Part shown: one piece after another, positions 14,301 through 21,210 of the stretch
Layout: the number at the start of each line of letters is the position of its first letter
Position numbering within the stretch: the first letter of the stretch is position 1
Assembly (NCBI GenBank): GCA_050944355.1
Contig: JBMNQX010000022.1
Location: 1-22,357 of the forward strand
Direction of reading: 5' to 3'
Source: UBA4285 sp050944355
GTDB lineage: Bacteria > Bacillota > Clostridia > Lachnospirales > Lachnospiraceae
Length of the DNA: 22,357 bases
Position numbers and translations under genes: made by a program
Notes under the pieces: generated by a model
Database searches by the model: none
What the model saw: the letters and a program-made list of their open reading frames with translations, nothing else
Told to the model about the DNA's origin: nothing

Positions 14301-14318
14301 TGTCGTCTGTGAAACTTC

Positions 14319-14347
14319 TTTAACTCAGGTCTGCGAACTGTTATACT
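14319..14347 (+). promoter_or_regulatory. Likely promoter of the argJBD operon
   Basis: TATACT (14342-14347) is preceded by TG at 14339-14340, giving an extended -10 (TGnTATACT). A weak TTTAAC lies at 14319-14324 with 17-base spacing. The ARG-box-like sites are 20-55 bases upstream of this. Confidence 0.5.
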
Positions 14348-14393
14348 GTTTTGAAGATTTCCATTATTTCACAGGGAAGGCGGTTGTTTCCAT

Positions 14394-15617
14394 ATGAAAA
14401 TTATTGAAGGCGGAGTCACGGCGGCAAAAGGGTTTCTGGCGGGATCGGCGATGGCTGAAATCCGGCAGAACAAGTACGACGACATGGCCTTTGTCGCGAG
14501 TGAAAAGCCTTGTGTGACAGCAGGCACATTTACCACGAATCGCGTATTTGCGGCGCCGGTCAAGTGGGACAGAGACGTCGTGAAGAATTCGCCGATGGCC
14601 CAGTGCATGGTGATCAACAGCGGAATCGCGAACGCCTGCACCGGAGCGGAGGGCGACGCGGCCTGCGAGGCCGAGGCGAGAGCCCTCGGCGAGACGCTGA
14701 ATATTCCGTATCAATCTGTACTGATCGGATCGACCGGCGTCATCGGCATGCAGCTGCCGGTGGACAAGATGGTCAGGACGATCCGGGAAAATGCCGGAAA
14801 GCTGAAGGAAACGGCGGATGCCGGGACAAAAGCGGCCCGCGCGATTATGACGACCGACACGCACGACAAGCAGGCGGCGGTTCAGATTGAGATCGGCGGG
14901 AAGATGGTCACAGTCGGCGGCATGTGCAAGGGCGCCGGCATGATTCATCCGCACATGTGCACGATGATCGCGTGCGTCACAACGGACGCGATGATCACGA
15001 AGGAACTGCTCCAGAAAGCGCAGAGCGAGTCTGTCGACGATTCCTACAACATGATTTCGGTCGACGGCGACATGAGCACGAACGACACGGCTGTCGTGCT
15101 GGCAAACGGCATGGCGGAAAACCCGCTCATCAAAGATGAGGGCGAGGATTATCAGAAGTTCTTCGGGGCCCTCAAATATGTCAACACCGAGCTCGCCAAA
15201 CAGATCGCCGGCGACGGAGAGGGGTGTACCTGCCTGTTTGAGGCGAAGATCATCGGGGCTTCGGACCGGGAACAGGCGCGCACGCTTGCCAAGTCCATCA
15301 TTCAGAGCAATCTGACCAAGGCCGCCGTCTTCGGGCACGACGCCAACTGGGGCCGCATCCTGTGCGCGATGGGATATTCGGGAGCAGAGTTTGATCCGGA
15401 CAAAATCGACATCTGGCTCGAGAGCAGCGCCGGGAAACTCAAAATCGTGGAGAACGGCGTGGCGACGGATTACAGCGAGACAAAGGCGACGGAAATCATG
15501 AGTCAGAATCCGGTCACCGCAATCGCCGACATCAAGGAAGGCGGCGTGAGCGCGACGGCGTGGGGATGCGATCTGACATTTGATTACGTGAAGATCAACG
15601 CGGACTACCGTTCGTGA
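14394..15617 (+). CDS. argJ: Glutamate N-acetyltransferase / amino-acid acetyltransferase ArgJ
   Basis: ArgJ transfers acetyl from N-acetylornithine to glutamate, recycling acetyl groups; bifunctional forms also use acetyl-CoA. The 407-residue precursor cleaves itself into two chains. Family motifs are present: GGVTAAKGFLAG at the start, CMVINSGIANACTGAEGD (71-88), IGSTGVIGMQLP, and GGMCKGAGMIHPHMCTMIACVTTDA. The nucleophile of the second chain should be Thr190. The residue before it is Cys189, whereas most ArgJ have Ala-Thr there. The ribosome site is poor: GGAAGG lies about 13 bases before the ATG, yet the N-terminus is exactly family-like. It is the first gene of argJ-argB-argD; argC, normally with it, is absent. 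Confidence 0.95.
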   Translation: MKIIEGGVTAAKGFLAGSAMAEIRQNKYDDMAFVASEKPCVTAGTFTTNRVFAAPVKWDRDVVKNSPMAQCMVINSGIANACTGAEGDAACEAEARALGETLNIPYQSVLIGSTGVIGMQLPVDKMVRTIRENAGKLKETADAGTKAARAIMTTDTHDKQAAVQIEIGGKMVTVGGMCKGAGMIHPHMCTMIACVTTDAMITKELLQKAQSESVDDSYNMISVDGDMSTNDTAVVLANGMAENPLIKDEGEDYQKFFGALKYVNTELAKQIAGDGEGCTCLFEAKIIGASDREQARTLAKSIIQSNLTKAAVFGHDANWGRILCAMGYSGAEFDPDKIDIWLESSAGKLKIVENGVATDYSETKATEIMSQNPVTAIADIKEGGVSATAWGCDLTFDYVKINADYRS

Positions 15618-15642
15618 AGTCATAAACGGATGCGGAAAGAGC

Positions 15643-15672
15643 GGCGCGGTTCTGCATGACAAATGCCGCGCC
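15643..15672 (+). other. Hairpin in the argJ-argB gap
   Basis: GGCGCGG (15643-15649) pairs with CCGCGCC (15666-15672) around a 16-nt loop that contains the dispersed word ATGACAAATG. No T-run follows, so it is more likely an mRNA stability or processing structure than a terminator. Confidence 0.4.
15656..15665 (+). repeat. Dispersed intergenic word ATGACAAATG (copy 4)
   Basis: An exact copy in the argJ-argB gap, in the loop of the hairpin at 15643-15672. Confidence 0.5.
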
Positions 15673-15704
15673 TGCTGCAGAAAGAAGACAAAGGGAGTAC
15701 CAAA

Positions 15705-16685
15705 ATGGACATCGAACAAGACGAGACGTTACAGCCGGTGAGAGTTAATCCGGAAGACCTGCGCAAGGCGGAGATCCTGATCGAAGCACTGCCGTATATT
15801 CAGAGATTCAACCGCAAGGTCATCGTCGTGAAATACGGCGGGGCGGCGATGCGGGATCCGGAACTTGAAAAGAAAGTGCTGCAGGATGTCGTTCTGCTGA
15901 AGCTTGTCGGGTTCAAACCGATTCTCGTTCACGGCGGCGGCAAGGAAATCAGCACCTGGGTCAGAAAGAACGGCGGCGAGCCGAAATTCATCGGCGGCCT
16001 GCGCGTGACGGATGAGGACACGATGCAGATCGCGCAGATGGTTCTGAATAAAGTCAACAAACAGCTCGTGACCATGGTGAGCAGCCTCGGAATCAAGGCG
16101 TGCGGCGTGTCCGGACAGGACGGCGGCATGCTGAAGGTGAGAAAGAAGACATACGCCGGACAGGATCTCGGGTACGTCGGCGAGGTTCAGGAGGTGAACA
16201 CGACAATTCTGGAGGATCTGCTGAGGGATGACTTCCTCCCGATTGTCTGCCCGATCGGCTACGGCAGCGACTATCACGCCTACAACATCAACGCGGACGA
16301 CGCGGCCTGCGCCATCGCCAAGGGCATGCGCGCCGAGAAACTCGCGTTTCTGACGGATGTCGAGGGCATTTACCTCGATTACAACGACAAGAGCACACTG
16401 ATTTCCGAGCTCTCGATCGACGAGGCGGAAGATCTGATCGGGAACGGCGCGATCCAGGGCGGCATGCTCCCGAAGCTGACCAACTGTGTGGACGCCGTGA
16501 AAAATGGCGTTTCCCGCGTCCATATCCTGGACGGCCGGATTCCGCACAGTCTGCTTCTGGAAATCTTCACGCACCGCGGCATCGGAACCGCGATCTTAAG
16601 CCGCGAGGCGCATCGCTTCTACCACAAAGAAGAGATGGAAGACTCGGACGTCGCGGAGAGCCAGAGCGTGGGCGATTCGTATTGA
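15705..16685 (+). CDS. argB: Acetylglutamate kinase
   Basis: ArgB phosphorylates N-acetylglutamate, the step after ArgJ. The amino-acid-kinase fold is evident: VVKYGGAAM near residue 38, the glycine-rich LVHGGGKEIS, GLRVTDEDTMQIAQMVL, YNINADDAACAIAKGM, LTDVEGIY and GGMLPKLTNCVDAV. At 326 residues it is about 30 longer than typical; the excess is a short N-terminal part and an acidic C-terminal tail after RGIGTAIL. ATG 15705 has GGGAG about 8 bases upstream; an in-frame ATG at 15663 lies in the dispersed word and has no ribosome site. It is the second gene of the operon, 87 bases after argJ. Confidence 0.96.
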   Translation: MDIEQDETLQPVRVNPEDLRKAEILIEALPYIQRFNRKVIVVKYGGAAMRDPELEKKVLQDVVLLKLVGFKPILVHGGGKEISTWVRKNGGEPKFIGGLRVTDEDTMQIAQMVLNKVNKQLVTMVSSLGIKACGVSGQDGGMLKVRKKTYAGQDLGYVGEVQEVNTTILEDLLRDDFLPIVCPIGYGSDYHAYNINADDAACAIAKGMRAEKLAFLTDVEGIYLDYNDKSTLISELSIDEAEDLIGNGAIQGGMLPKLTNCVDAVKNGVSRVHILDGRIPHSLLLEIFTHRGIGTAILSREAHRFYHKEEMEDSDVAESQSVGDSY

Positions 16686-16714
16686 GCAGAAAATCAGACG
16701 GCAGGCAGCAGTGA

Positions 16715-16724
16715 CATTTGTCAT
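16715..16724 (-). repeat. Dispersed intergenic word ATGACAAATG (copy 5, minus strand)
   Basis: An exact copy on the minus strand in the 57-base argB-argD gap. Here it forms a short dyad GACA-TT-TGTC with the neighbouring bases. Confidence 0.5.
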
Positions 16725-16742
16725 TCGGACAGGAGTACGCAC

Positions 16743-17951
16743 ATGAAGACAAGCGAAATTATCAGCACGGCAGAAGCAAAACTGATTCACACCTACAACC
16801 GGTACCCGGTCGTTCTGGACCACGGCGAGGGCGTTCATCTCTATGACACGGACGGAAAGGAATATCTGGACTTCGGAGCGGGAATCGCGGTTTTCGCGCT
16901 CGGCTACAGCAACGAAGAGTATAAGCAGGCCCTGAAGGATCAGATCGACAAGCTCATCCACACGTCCAACTATTTCTACAACGAACCGGCGATGAAGGCG
17001 GCCGTGAAGGTCACGGAGGCGACCGGTATGGACCGCGTGTTCTTCACAAACAGCGGCACCGAGGCGATCGAGGGCGCCATCAAGCTGGCGAAGAAGTGGG
17101 CGTATCTGAAGTCCGGGAACGGCAGCACCGACCACGAGATCATCGCCATGAAAAATTCTTTCCACGGCCGCAGCATGGGCGCGCTGGCCGTCACCGGCAA
17201 CCGGCACTATCAGGAGGCTTTCGGGCCGATGATCCCGGGCATCCGCTTCGCCGAGTACAACAGCCTGGACAGCGTAAAGGCTCTGGTCAATGAGAAGACC
17301 TGCGCGATTATCCTCGAGACCGTACAGGGCGAGGGCGGCGTGCATCCGGCGACAAAGGAATTCCTCACCGGCATCCGCCGACTCTGCGACGAGAAAGACA
17401 TGCTCCTGATTCTGGATGAAGTGCAGTGCGGCATGGGCCGGACCGGCTCGATGTTCGCTTATCAGCAGTACGGCGTGACGCCGGACATCGTGGCGATGGC
17501 CAAAGCTCTGGGCTGCGGCGTGCCGCTAGGCGCGTTCGCCGCGAAGGAAGACGTCGCGAAGGCTCTTGTCCCGGGCGATCACGGATCGACCTACGGCGGC
17601 AACCCGCTCGCCTGCACCGCATGTGTGAGCGTCTTCGACCAGTTCGAAAAACTGCACGTCGTGGAAAATGTGCAGAAGGTCGGCGCCTACATGACGAAGT
17701 GTTTCGACGCGCTTACGGCTGAGAGTCCGTACATCAAAGAGCGCCGCGGCATGGGACTTCTGCAGGGGCTTGAGCTGACGGACCTTGACGCCGGCAAGGT
17801 GGCGAACAAATGTCTCGACGAGGGGCTGATTCTCTTCACGGCCGCCGGCAACACGCTGCGTTTTGTCCCGCCGCTCATCATCAGCGAGGCGGACGTGGAC
17901 GACTGCGTCAAGAGACTGAAGAAAGCGCTGAAAGCCGCGGCGGAAGGATAA
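16743..17951 (+). CDS. argD: Acetylornithine aminotransferase
   Basis: A 402-residue class III PLP aminotransferase converting N-acetylglutamate semialdehyde to N-acetylornithine. Motifs are VFFTNSGTEAIEGAIKLA (99-116), SFHGRSMGALAVTG, the PLP-ring Asp225 in LILDEVQCGMGRTG, and the Schiff-base Lys254 in AMAKALGCGVPLGA, followed by GSTYGGNPLACTA. Length and sequence are standard for ArgD. AGGAG lies before the ATG. It is the third arginine gene of the run and is separated from the rRNA methyltransferase gene by only 5 bases. Confidence 0.96.
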   Translation: MKTSEIISTAEAKLIHTYNRYPVVLDHGEGVHLYDTDGKEYLDFGAGIAVFALGYSNEEYKQALKDQIDKLIHTSNYFYNEPAMKAAVKVTEATGMDRVFFTNSGTEAIEGAIKLAKKWAYLKSGNGSTDHEIIAMKNSFHGRSMGALAVTGNRHYQEAFGPMIPGIRFAEYNSLDSVKALVNEKTCAIILETVQGEGGVHPATKEFLTGIRRLCDEKDMLLILDEVQCGMGRTGSMFAYQQYGVTPDIVAMAKALGCGVPLGAFAAKEDVAKALVPGDHGSTYGGNPLACTACVSVFDQFEKLHVVENVQKVGAYMTKCFDALTAESPYIKERRGMGLLQGLELTDLDAGKVANKCLDEGLILFTAAGNTLRFVPPLIISEADVDDCVKRLKKALKAAAEG

Positions 17952-17956
17952 GACGT

Positions 17957-19183
17957 ATGGCAGACGTGTTTGAAATCACCGGAACGGTGACGCTCAAAGA
18001 GCACGAGGGAAGATTTCTGAAATCCGGCGGAGACTGGATTTATGACAATGAAATCGCCGGGGTGAGCGCGGGCGTGTCTGACGGCTCTCTGGCAGAGGTC
18101 CACGATTTTGACGGGTACGTGATGGGCGTCGGTTTTATCAACCGGCGCTCAAAGATTACAGTCCGGATGCTGACCCGCCGAGACGCAAAACCGGACGGGG
18201 CGCTTTTTGCCGCCCGTGTCCGCGCCTGCATAGAAGTGCGGCGTGTCGTCTCGGACCTCTCCTGCTGCCGCCTGATTTTCGGGGAAGCCGACGGCTTTCC
18301 GGGACTTGTGGCCGATCTGTACAGCGGATATCTCGTATGCCAGATCACGGCGCTCGGCATGGAGCGCCTGTTTCCGGCTATCCTGCCGATCATCCGCGGG
18401 GAACTTGAGGCGGCCGGCGTGACTCTGAAAGGCGTACTTCTGCGCAACGACGAAAAGGTCCGCGAAAAAGAAGGCCTCCCGCTCGAGAAAAAATTTGTCG
18501 GGGACGCGTTCGACACCCGTGTACCAATCGTGGAAAATGGCGTAAACTATATCGTAGATGTGATGGACGGACAAAAGACCGGATTCTTTCTCGACCAGAA
18601 GGAAAACCGGGCGGCGGTGCAGAGACTCGTAAAGGGGCTCGCGGCCGTGAAGAGCGGTGTCAGCGTACTGGACTGCTTTACGCACACCGGATCCTTTGCC
18701 CTGAACAGCGCAAAAGCCGGCGCCTCCCGTGTGCTCGCGGTGGATGCCTCAGACCTTGCGATCGCTCAGGCAAAAGAAAACGCGCAGATCAACGGTTTTG
18801 AAAACCAGGTGAGTTTTCTGACGGCGGATGTCTTCGATTTTCTTCCCCGGCAGCTTGAGGAGGGAAACCGGTACGATCTTGTCATCCTGGATCCGCCGGC
18901 CTTTACGAAATCGAGAAACTCTGTAAAAGCGGCGGCAAGAGGGTACCGTCAGATCAACAGCGACGGCATGCGGCTGGTGGCGCCCGGCGGATATCTTGCG
19001 ACCTGCACCTGCTCGCACTTCATGGAACCGGAGCTGTTCAGGAAGACGATCGCCGAAGCGGCGCACATCGCGCACAGACAACTTTCACAGGTGTATTTCG
19101 GCACACAGGCGCCGGACCACACATACCGGTGGAATCTGTCGGAAAGTCTGTACCTTAAGTTCTACATTTTCCATCTGGACTGA
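17957..19183 (+). CDS. rlmI: Class I SAM-dependent rRNA methyltransferase, RlmI-like
   Basis: A 408-residue COG1092-type enzyme, the family of RlmI, which makes m5C1962 in 23S rRNA. An N-terminal PUA-like domain (about 5-80) shows EGRFLKSGGDWIYDNEI. The SAM-binding Rossmann domain contains GQKTGFFLDQKENRAAV, VLDCFTHTGSFAL and VLAVDASDLAI, then the catalytic DPPAFTKSR and the Cys-containing ATCTCSHFM. ATG 17957 has GGAAGG overlapping the end of argD, so translation is probably coupled. An upstream in-frame start inside argD is rejected because the N-terminus would not be family-like. Its place in an arginine operon seems unrelated to arginine. Symbol assigned by family; the exact modified base is not proven. 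Confidence 0.88.
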   Translation: MADVFEITGTVTLKEHEGRFLKSGGDWIYDNEIAGVSAGVSDGSLAEVHDFDGYVMGVGFINRRSKITVRMLTRRDAKPDGALFAARVRACIEVRRVVSDLSCCRLIFGEADGFPGLVADLYSGYLVCQITALGMERLFPAILPIIRGELEAAGVTLKGVLLRNDEKVREKEGLPLEKKFVGDAFDTRVPIVENGVNYIVDVMDGQKTGFFLDQKENRAAVQRLVKGLAAVKSGVSVLDCFTHTGSFALNSAKAGASRVLAVDASDLAIAQAKENAQINGFENQVSFLTADVFDFLPRQLEEGNRYDLVILDPPAFTKSRNSVKAAARGYRQINSDGMRLVAPGGYLATCTCSHFMEPELFRKTIAEAAHIAHRQLSQVYFGTQAPDHTYRWNLSESLYLKFYIFHLD

Positions 19184-19197
19184 GGATTTAGCCAACG

Positions 19198-19226
19198 AGC
19201 GGCGCTCATGAGCGGAGCCGCTTCCT
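19198..19226 (+). other. Hairpin between the rRNA methyltransferase gene and pheA
   Basis: AGCGGC (19198-19203) pairs with GCCGCT (19217-19222), and the interior GCTCATGAGC is itself a perfect palindrome. TCCTTATTTT follows. It may be a partial terminator or a leader structure before pheA; no Phe-codon leader peptide was seen. Confidence 0.4.
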
Positions 19227-19247
19227 TATTTTCAGGAGAGATTGCAC

Positions 19248-20411
19248 ATGGCGGAGGACGATGACAAATCTCTGGATCTGAACAAGATCCGGGGCGAGAT
19301 CGACGAGGTGGACGCCCAGCTGGTGAAGCTGCTTGAGAAGCGGCTGGAGCTGACGCGCTCGGTGGCCCGCTACAAGCTGGCGACCGGCAAGAAAGTGCTC
19401 GACCGCAGCCGCGAGAATCAGAAGATAAGCGTGCTCGAGTCGTCGGTTGGAAGTGTCGAGAACACCGCGGACATCGTCCGCATGTTCCGGCAGATTATGG
19501 CGGACAGCCGGAAGTATCAGTACCGGCTTCTGGAGATGAGCGGAAACACGGCGAGGGAGCCGTTCACGCAGGTCGATGAGATCAAAAAGACGGGCGTGAC
19601 GGTCGTCTATCAGGGCGTTCCGGGCGCGTATTCCGACATCGCGATGGAGCAGGTGTTCGGCCGGAACGTGAAAAATTTCAACGTGAGAACCTGGCGGATG
19701 GCGATGGAAGCCGTGCGCGACGGCAAAGCCGATTACGCTGTGCTCCCGGTCGAGAATTCCACGACCGGTTTCATCACGGACGTATTTGACCTTCTCGAAG
19801 AATTCCAGAACTACATCATCGGCGAGACGTATGTCAAGGTGGAGCACGTGCTGTGCGGACTGCCCGGCGCTGCGCTTGACGGGATCCGAAAGGTGTATTC
19901 GCACCCGCAGGGCATCATGCAGTGCTCGCGGTTCCTCGACTCGCACCCGGACTGGAAGCTGTCGCAGGAACTGAACACGGCGGCCAGCGCCAAAAAAGTG
20001 GCGGACGAGGGCGACATTTCGCAGGCGGCCATCGCGAGCCGGCAGGCGGCCAAAAGCTACGGCCTCACGATCCTCAAAGAGGGAATCAGCGACATCGCCG
20101 ACAACGAAACCCGCTTCCTGATTGTCGAGAACAAGCGCTGCTTTGTGAAGCAGGCTGACAAAATGTGCATTCTGTTTGAAACACCAAATGAACCTGGTTC
20201 TCTGTATGCCATTTTGAGCCACATCGTTTATAATGGACTTAACATGAGCTGGCTCGAATCGCGCCCTATTCGGAACAGCCCAAGAGAGTTCCGCTTTTTC
20301 GTAGAATTCGACGGCAATATAAATGACCCGGAAGTGATCGACGCCATGAGGGGAATCCAGGAAGAATCCCGTTCCGTCAGACTGCTGGGCAATTACCGGT
20401 CAGAAAAATAA
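19248..20411 (+). CDS. pheA: Bifunctional chorismate mutase / prephenate dehydratase
   Basis: A 387-residue P-protein that turns chorismate to prephenate and then phenylpyruvate for phenylalanine synthesis. The AroQ chorismate mutase domain (about 10-90) has IRGEIDEVDAQLVKLLEKRL and VLDRSRENQ. The dehydratase domain (about 110-290) begins VVYQGVPGAYSDIA and contains LPVENSTTGFI, YSHPQGIMQC and the catalytic TRF in DNETRFLIV. The C-terminal ACT domain (about 305-387) has ETPNEPGSLY and the phenylalanine-binding ESRP, so Phe feedback inhibition is expected. ATG 19248 follows AGGAG; a TTG two codons earlier is also in frame. It has a hairpin upstream and lies 15 bases before the IMP cyclohydrolase gene. 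Confidence 0.96.
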   Translation: MAEDDDKSLDLNKIRGEIDEVDAQLVKLLEKRLELTRSVARYKLATGKKVLDRSRENQKISVLESSVGSVENTADIVRMFRQIMADSRKYQYRLLEMSGNTAREPFTQVDEIKKTGVTVVYQGVPGAYSDIAMEQVFGRNVKNFNVRTWRMAMEAVRDGKADYAVLPVENSTTGFITDVFDLLEEFQNYIIGETYVKVEHVLCGLPGAALDGIRKVYSHPQGIMQCSRFLDSHPDWKLSQELNTAASAKKVADEGDISQAAIASRQAAKSYGLTILKEGISDIADNETRFLIVENKRCFVKQADKMCILFETPNEPGSLYAILSHIVYNGLNMSWLESRPIRNSPREFRFFVEFDGNINDPEVIDAMRGIQEESRSVRLLGNYRSEK

Positions 20412-20426
20412 AGGAGTTTTACTGTC

Positions 20427-21140
20427 ATGAAACTTGTAAATCTGACGGACGAGCTTTCGTCCACCACTTACCCGGGCAGAGGAATCATCGTCGGCCGTTC
20501 CGAGGACGGGACGAAGGCTGTCGCCGCCTACTTCATCATGGGCCGCTCGGCCAACAGCCGCAACCGCATTTTCGTCGCAGACGGCGAAGGACTGCGCACG
20601 CAGGCTTTCGACGAGAGCAAGGTCGAAGATCCCCGTCTCATCATCTATTCGCCTGTCCGTGTGCTGAAGACAGCCACGATCGTGACGAACGGCGATCAGA
20701 CCGATACGATCTATGAGCACATGAAAAAGGGCGACACGTTCGAGCAGGCTCTGCGCACCCGCGAGTTCGAGCCGGACGCCCCGAACTACACGCCGAGAAT
20801 CTCAGCGGTCCTCGAGACGTCGAGCGCGACATTCAGCTATATGATGTCGATTTTAAAGAGCGACAACATGGACCCGACCTGCTGCAATCGGAACACATTT
20901 GCCTACGACAATCCGAAGGCGGGAGAGGGCCGTTTTATCCACACCTACGTGGGGGACGGAAATCCGCTTCCGAGTTTTGAGGGCGAGCCGACGCGCGTCA
21001 CGATCTCGGGCGACATCGACACATTTACCAGGAGTGTGTGGGAGAGCCTCAACGAGGACAACAAGATCTCGCTGTTCGTCCGCTTCATCGACATCAAAAC
21101 CGGGGCGTACGAGTCGAGAATCGTCAACAAGAATCAGTGA
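20427..21140 (+). CDS. purO: IMP cyclohydrolase, PurO-like
   Basis: A 237-residue protein of the PurO family (first known from archaea), which closes FAICAR to IMP, the last step of purine synthesis. Family features include SSTTYPGRGIIVG near the N-terminus, AAYFIMGRSANSRNRIF, PNYTPRISAV and a C-terminal region with VRFIDIKTG. It is a single domain unrelated to the N-terminal MGS-like domain of PurH. AGGAG precedes the ATG. The AICAR transformylase gene follows 70 bases later, so both final steps are carried by two neighbouring single-function genes. It is encoded directly after pheA. Confidence 0.88.
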   Translation: MKLVNLTDELSSTTYPGRGIIVGRSEDGTKAVAAYFIMGRSANSRNRIFVADGEGLRTQAFDESKVEDPRLIIYSPVRVLKTATIVTNGDQTDTIYEHMKKGDTFEQALRTREFEPDAPNYTPRISAVLETSSATFSYMMSILKSDNMDPTCCNRNTFAYDNPKAGEGRFIHTYVGDGNPLPSFEGEPTRVTISGDIDTFTRSVWESLNEDNKISLFVRFIDIKTGAYESRIVNKNQ

Positions 21141-21146
21141 CAAATG
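21137..21146 (+). repeat. Dispersed intergenic word, one-mismatch copy (GTGACAAATG)
   Basis: A nine-of-ten match to the dispersed word. It contains the stop codon of the IMP cyclohydrolase gene (TGA at 21138-21140) and lies in the gap before the transformylase gene. Confidence 0.4.
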
Positions 21147-21210
21147 CCGGGCACTGACGGCAGATGCCGCCGGCCTCAGGCTTGAAATGGATAAAGAGAA
21201 AGGAAACAGC

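Noticed and set aside
14152..14393. T-box or amino-acid leader before argG or argJ
   Set aside because: No T-box consensus, specifier stem or Arg-codon leader peptide was seen; the paired A/T-rich boxes fit ArgR better.
14364..15719. Long minus-strand open frame opposite argJ
   Set aside because: argJ on the plus strand is certain; the antisense peptide is His/Arg-rich with no recognisable motif or ribosome site.
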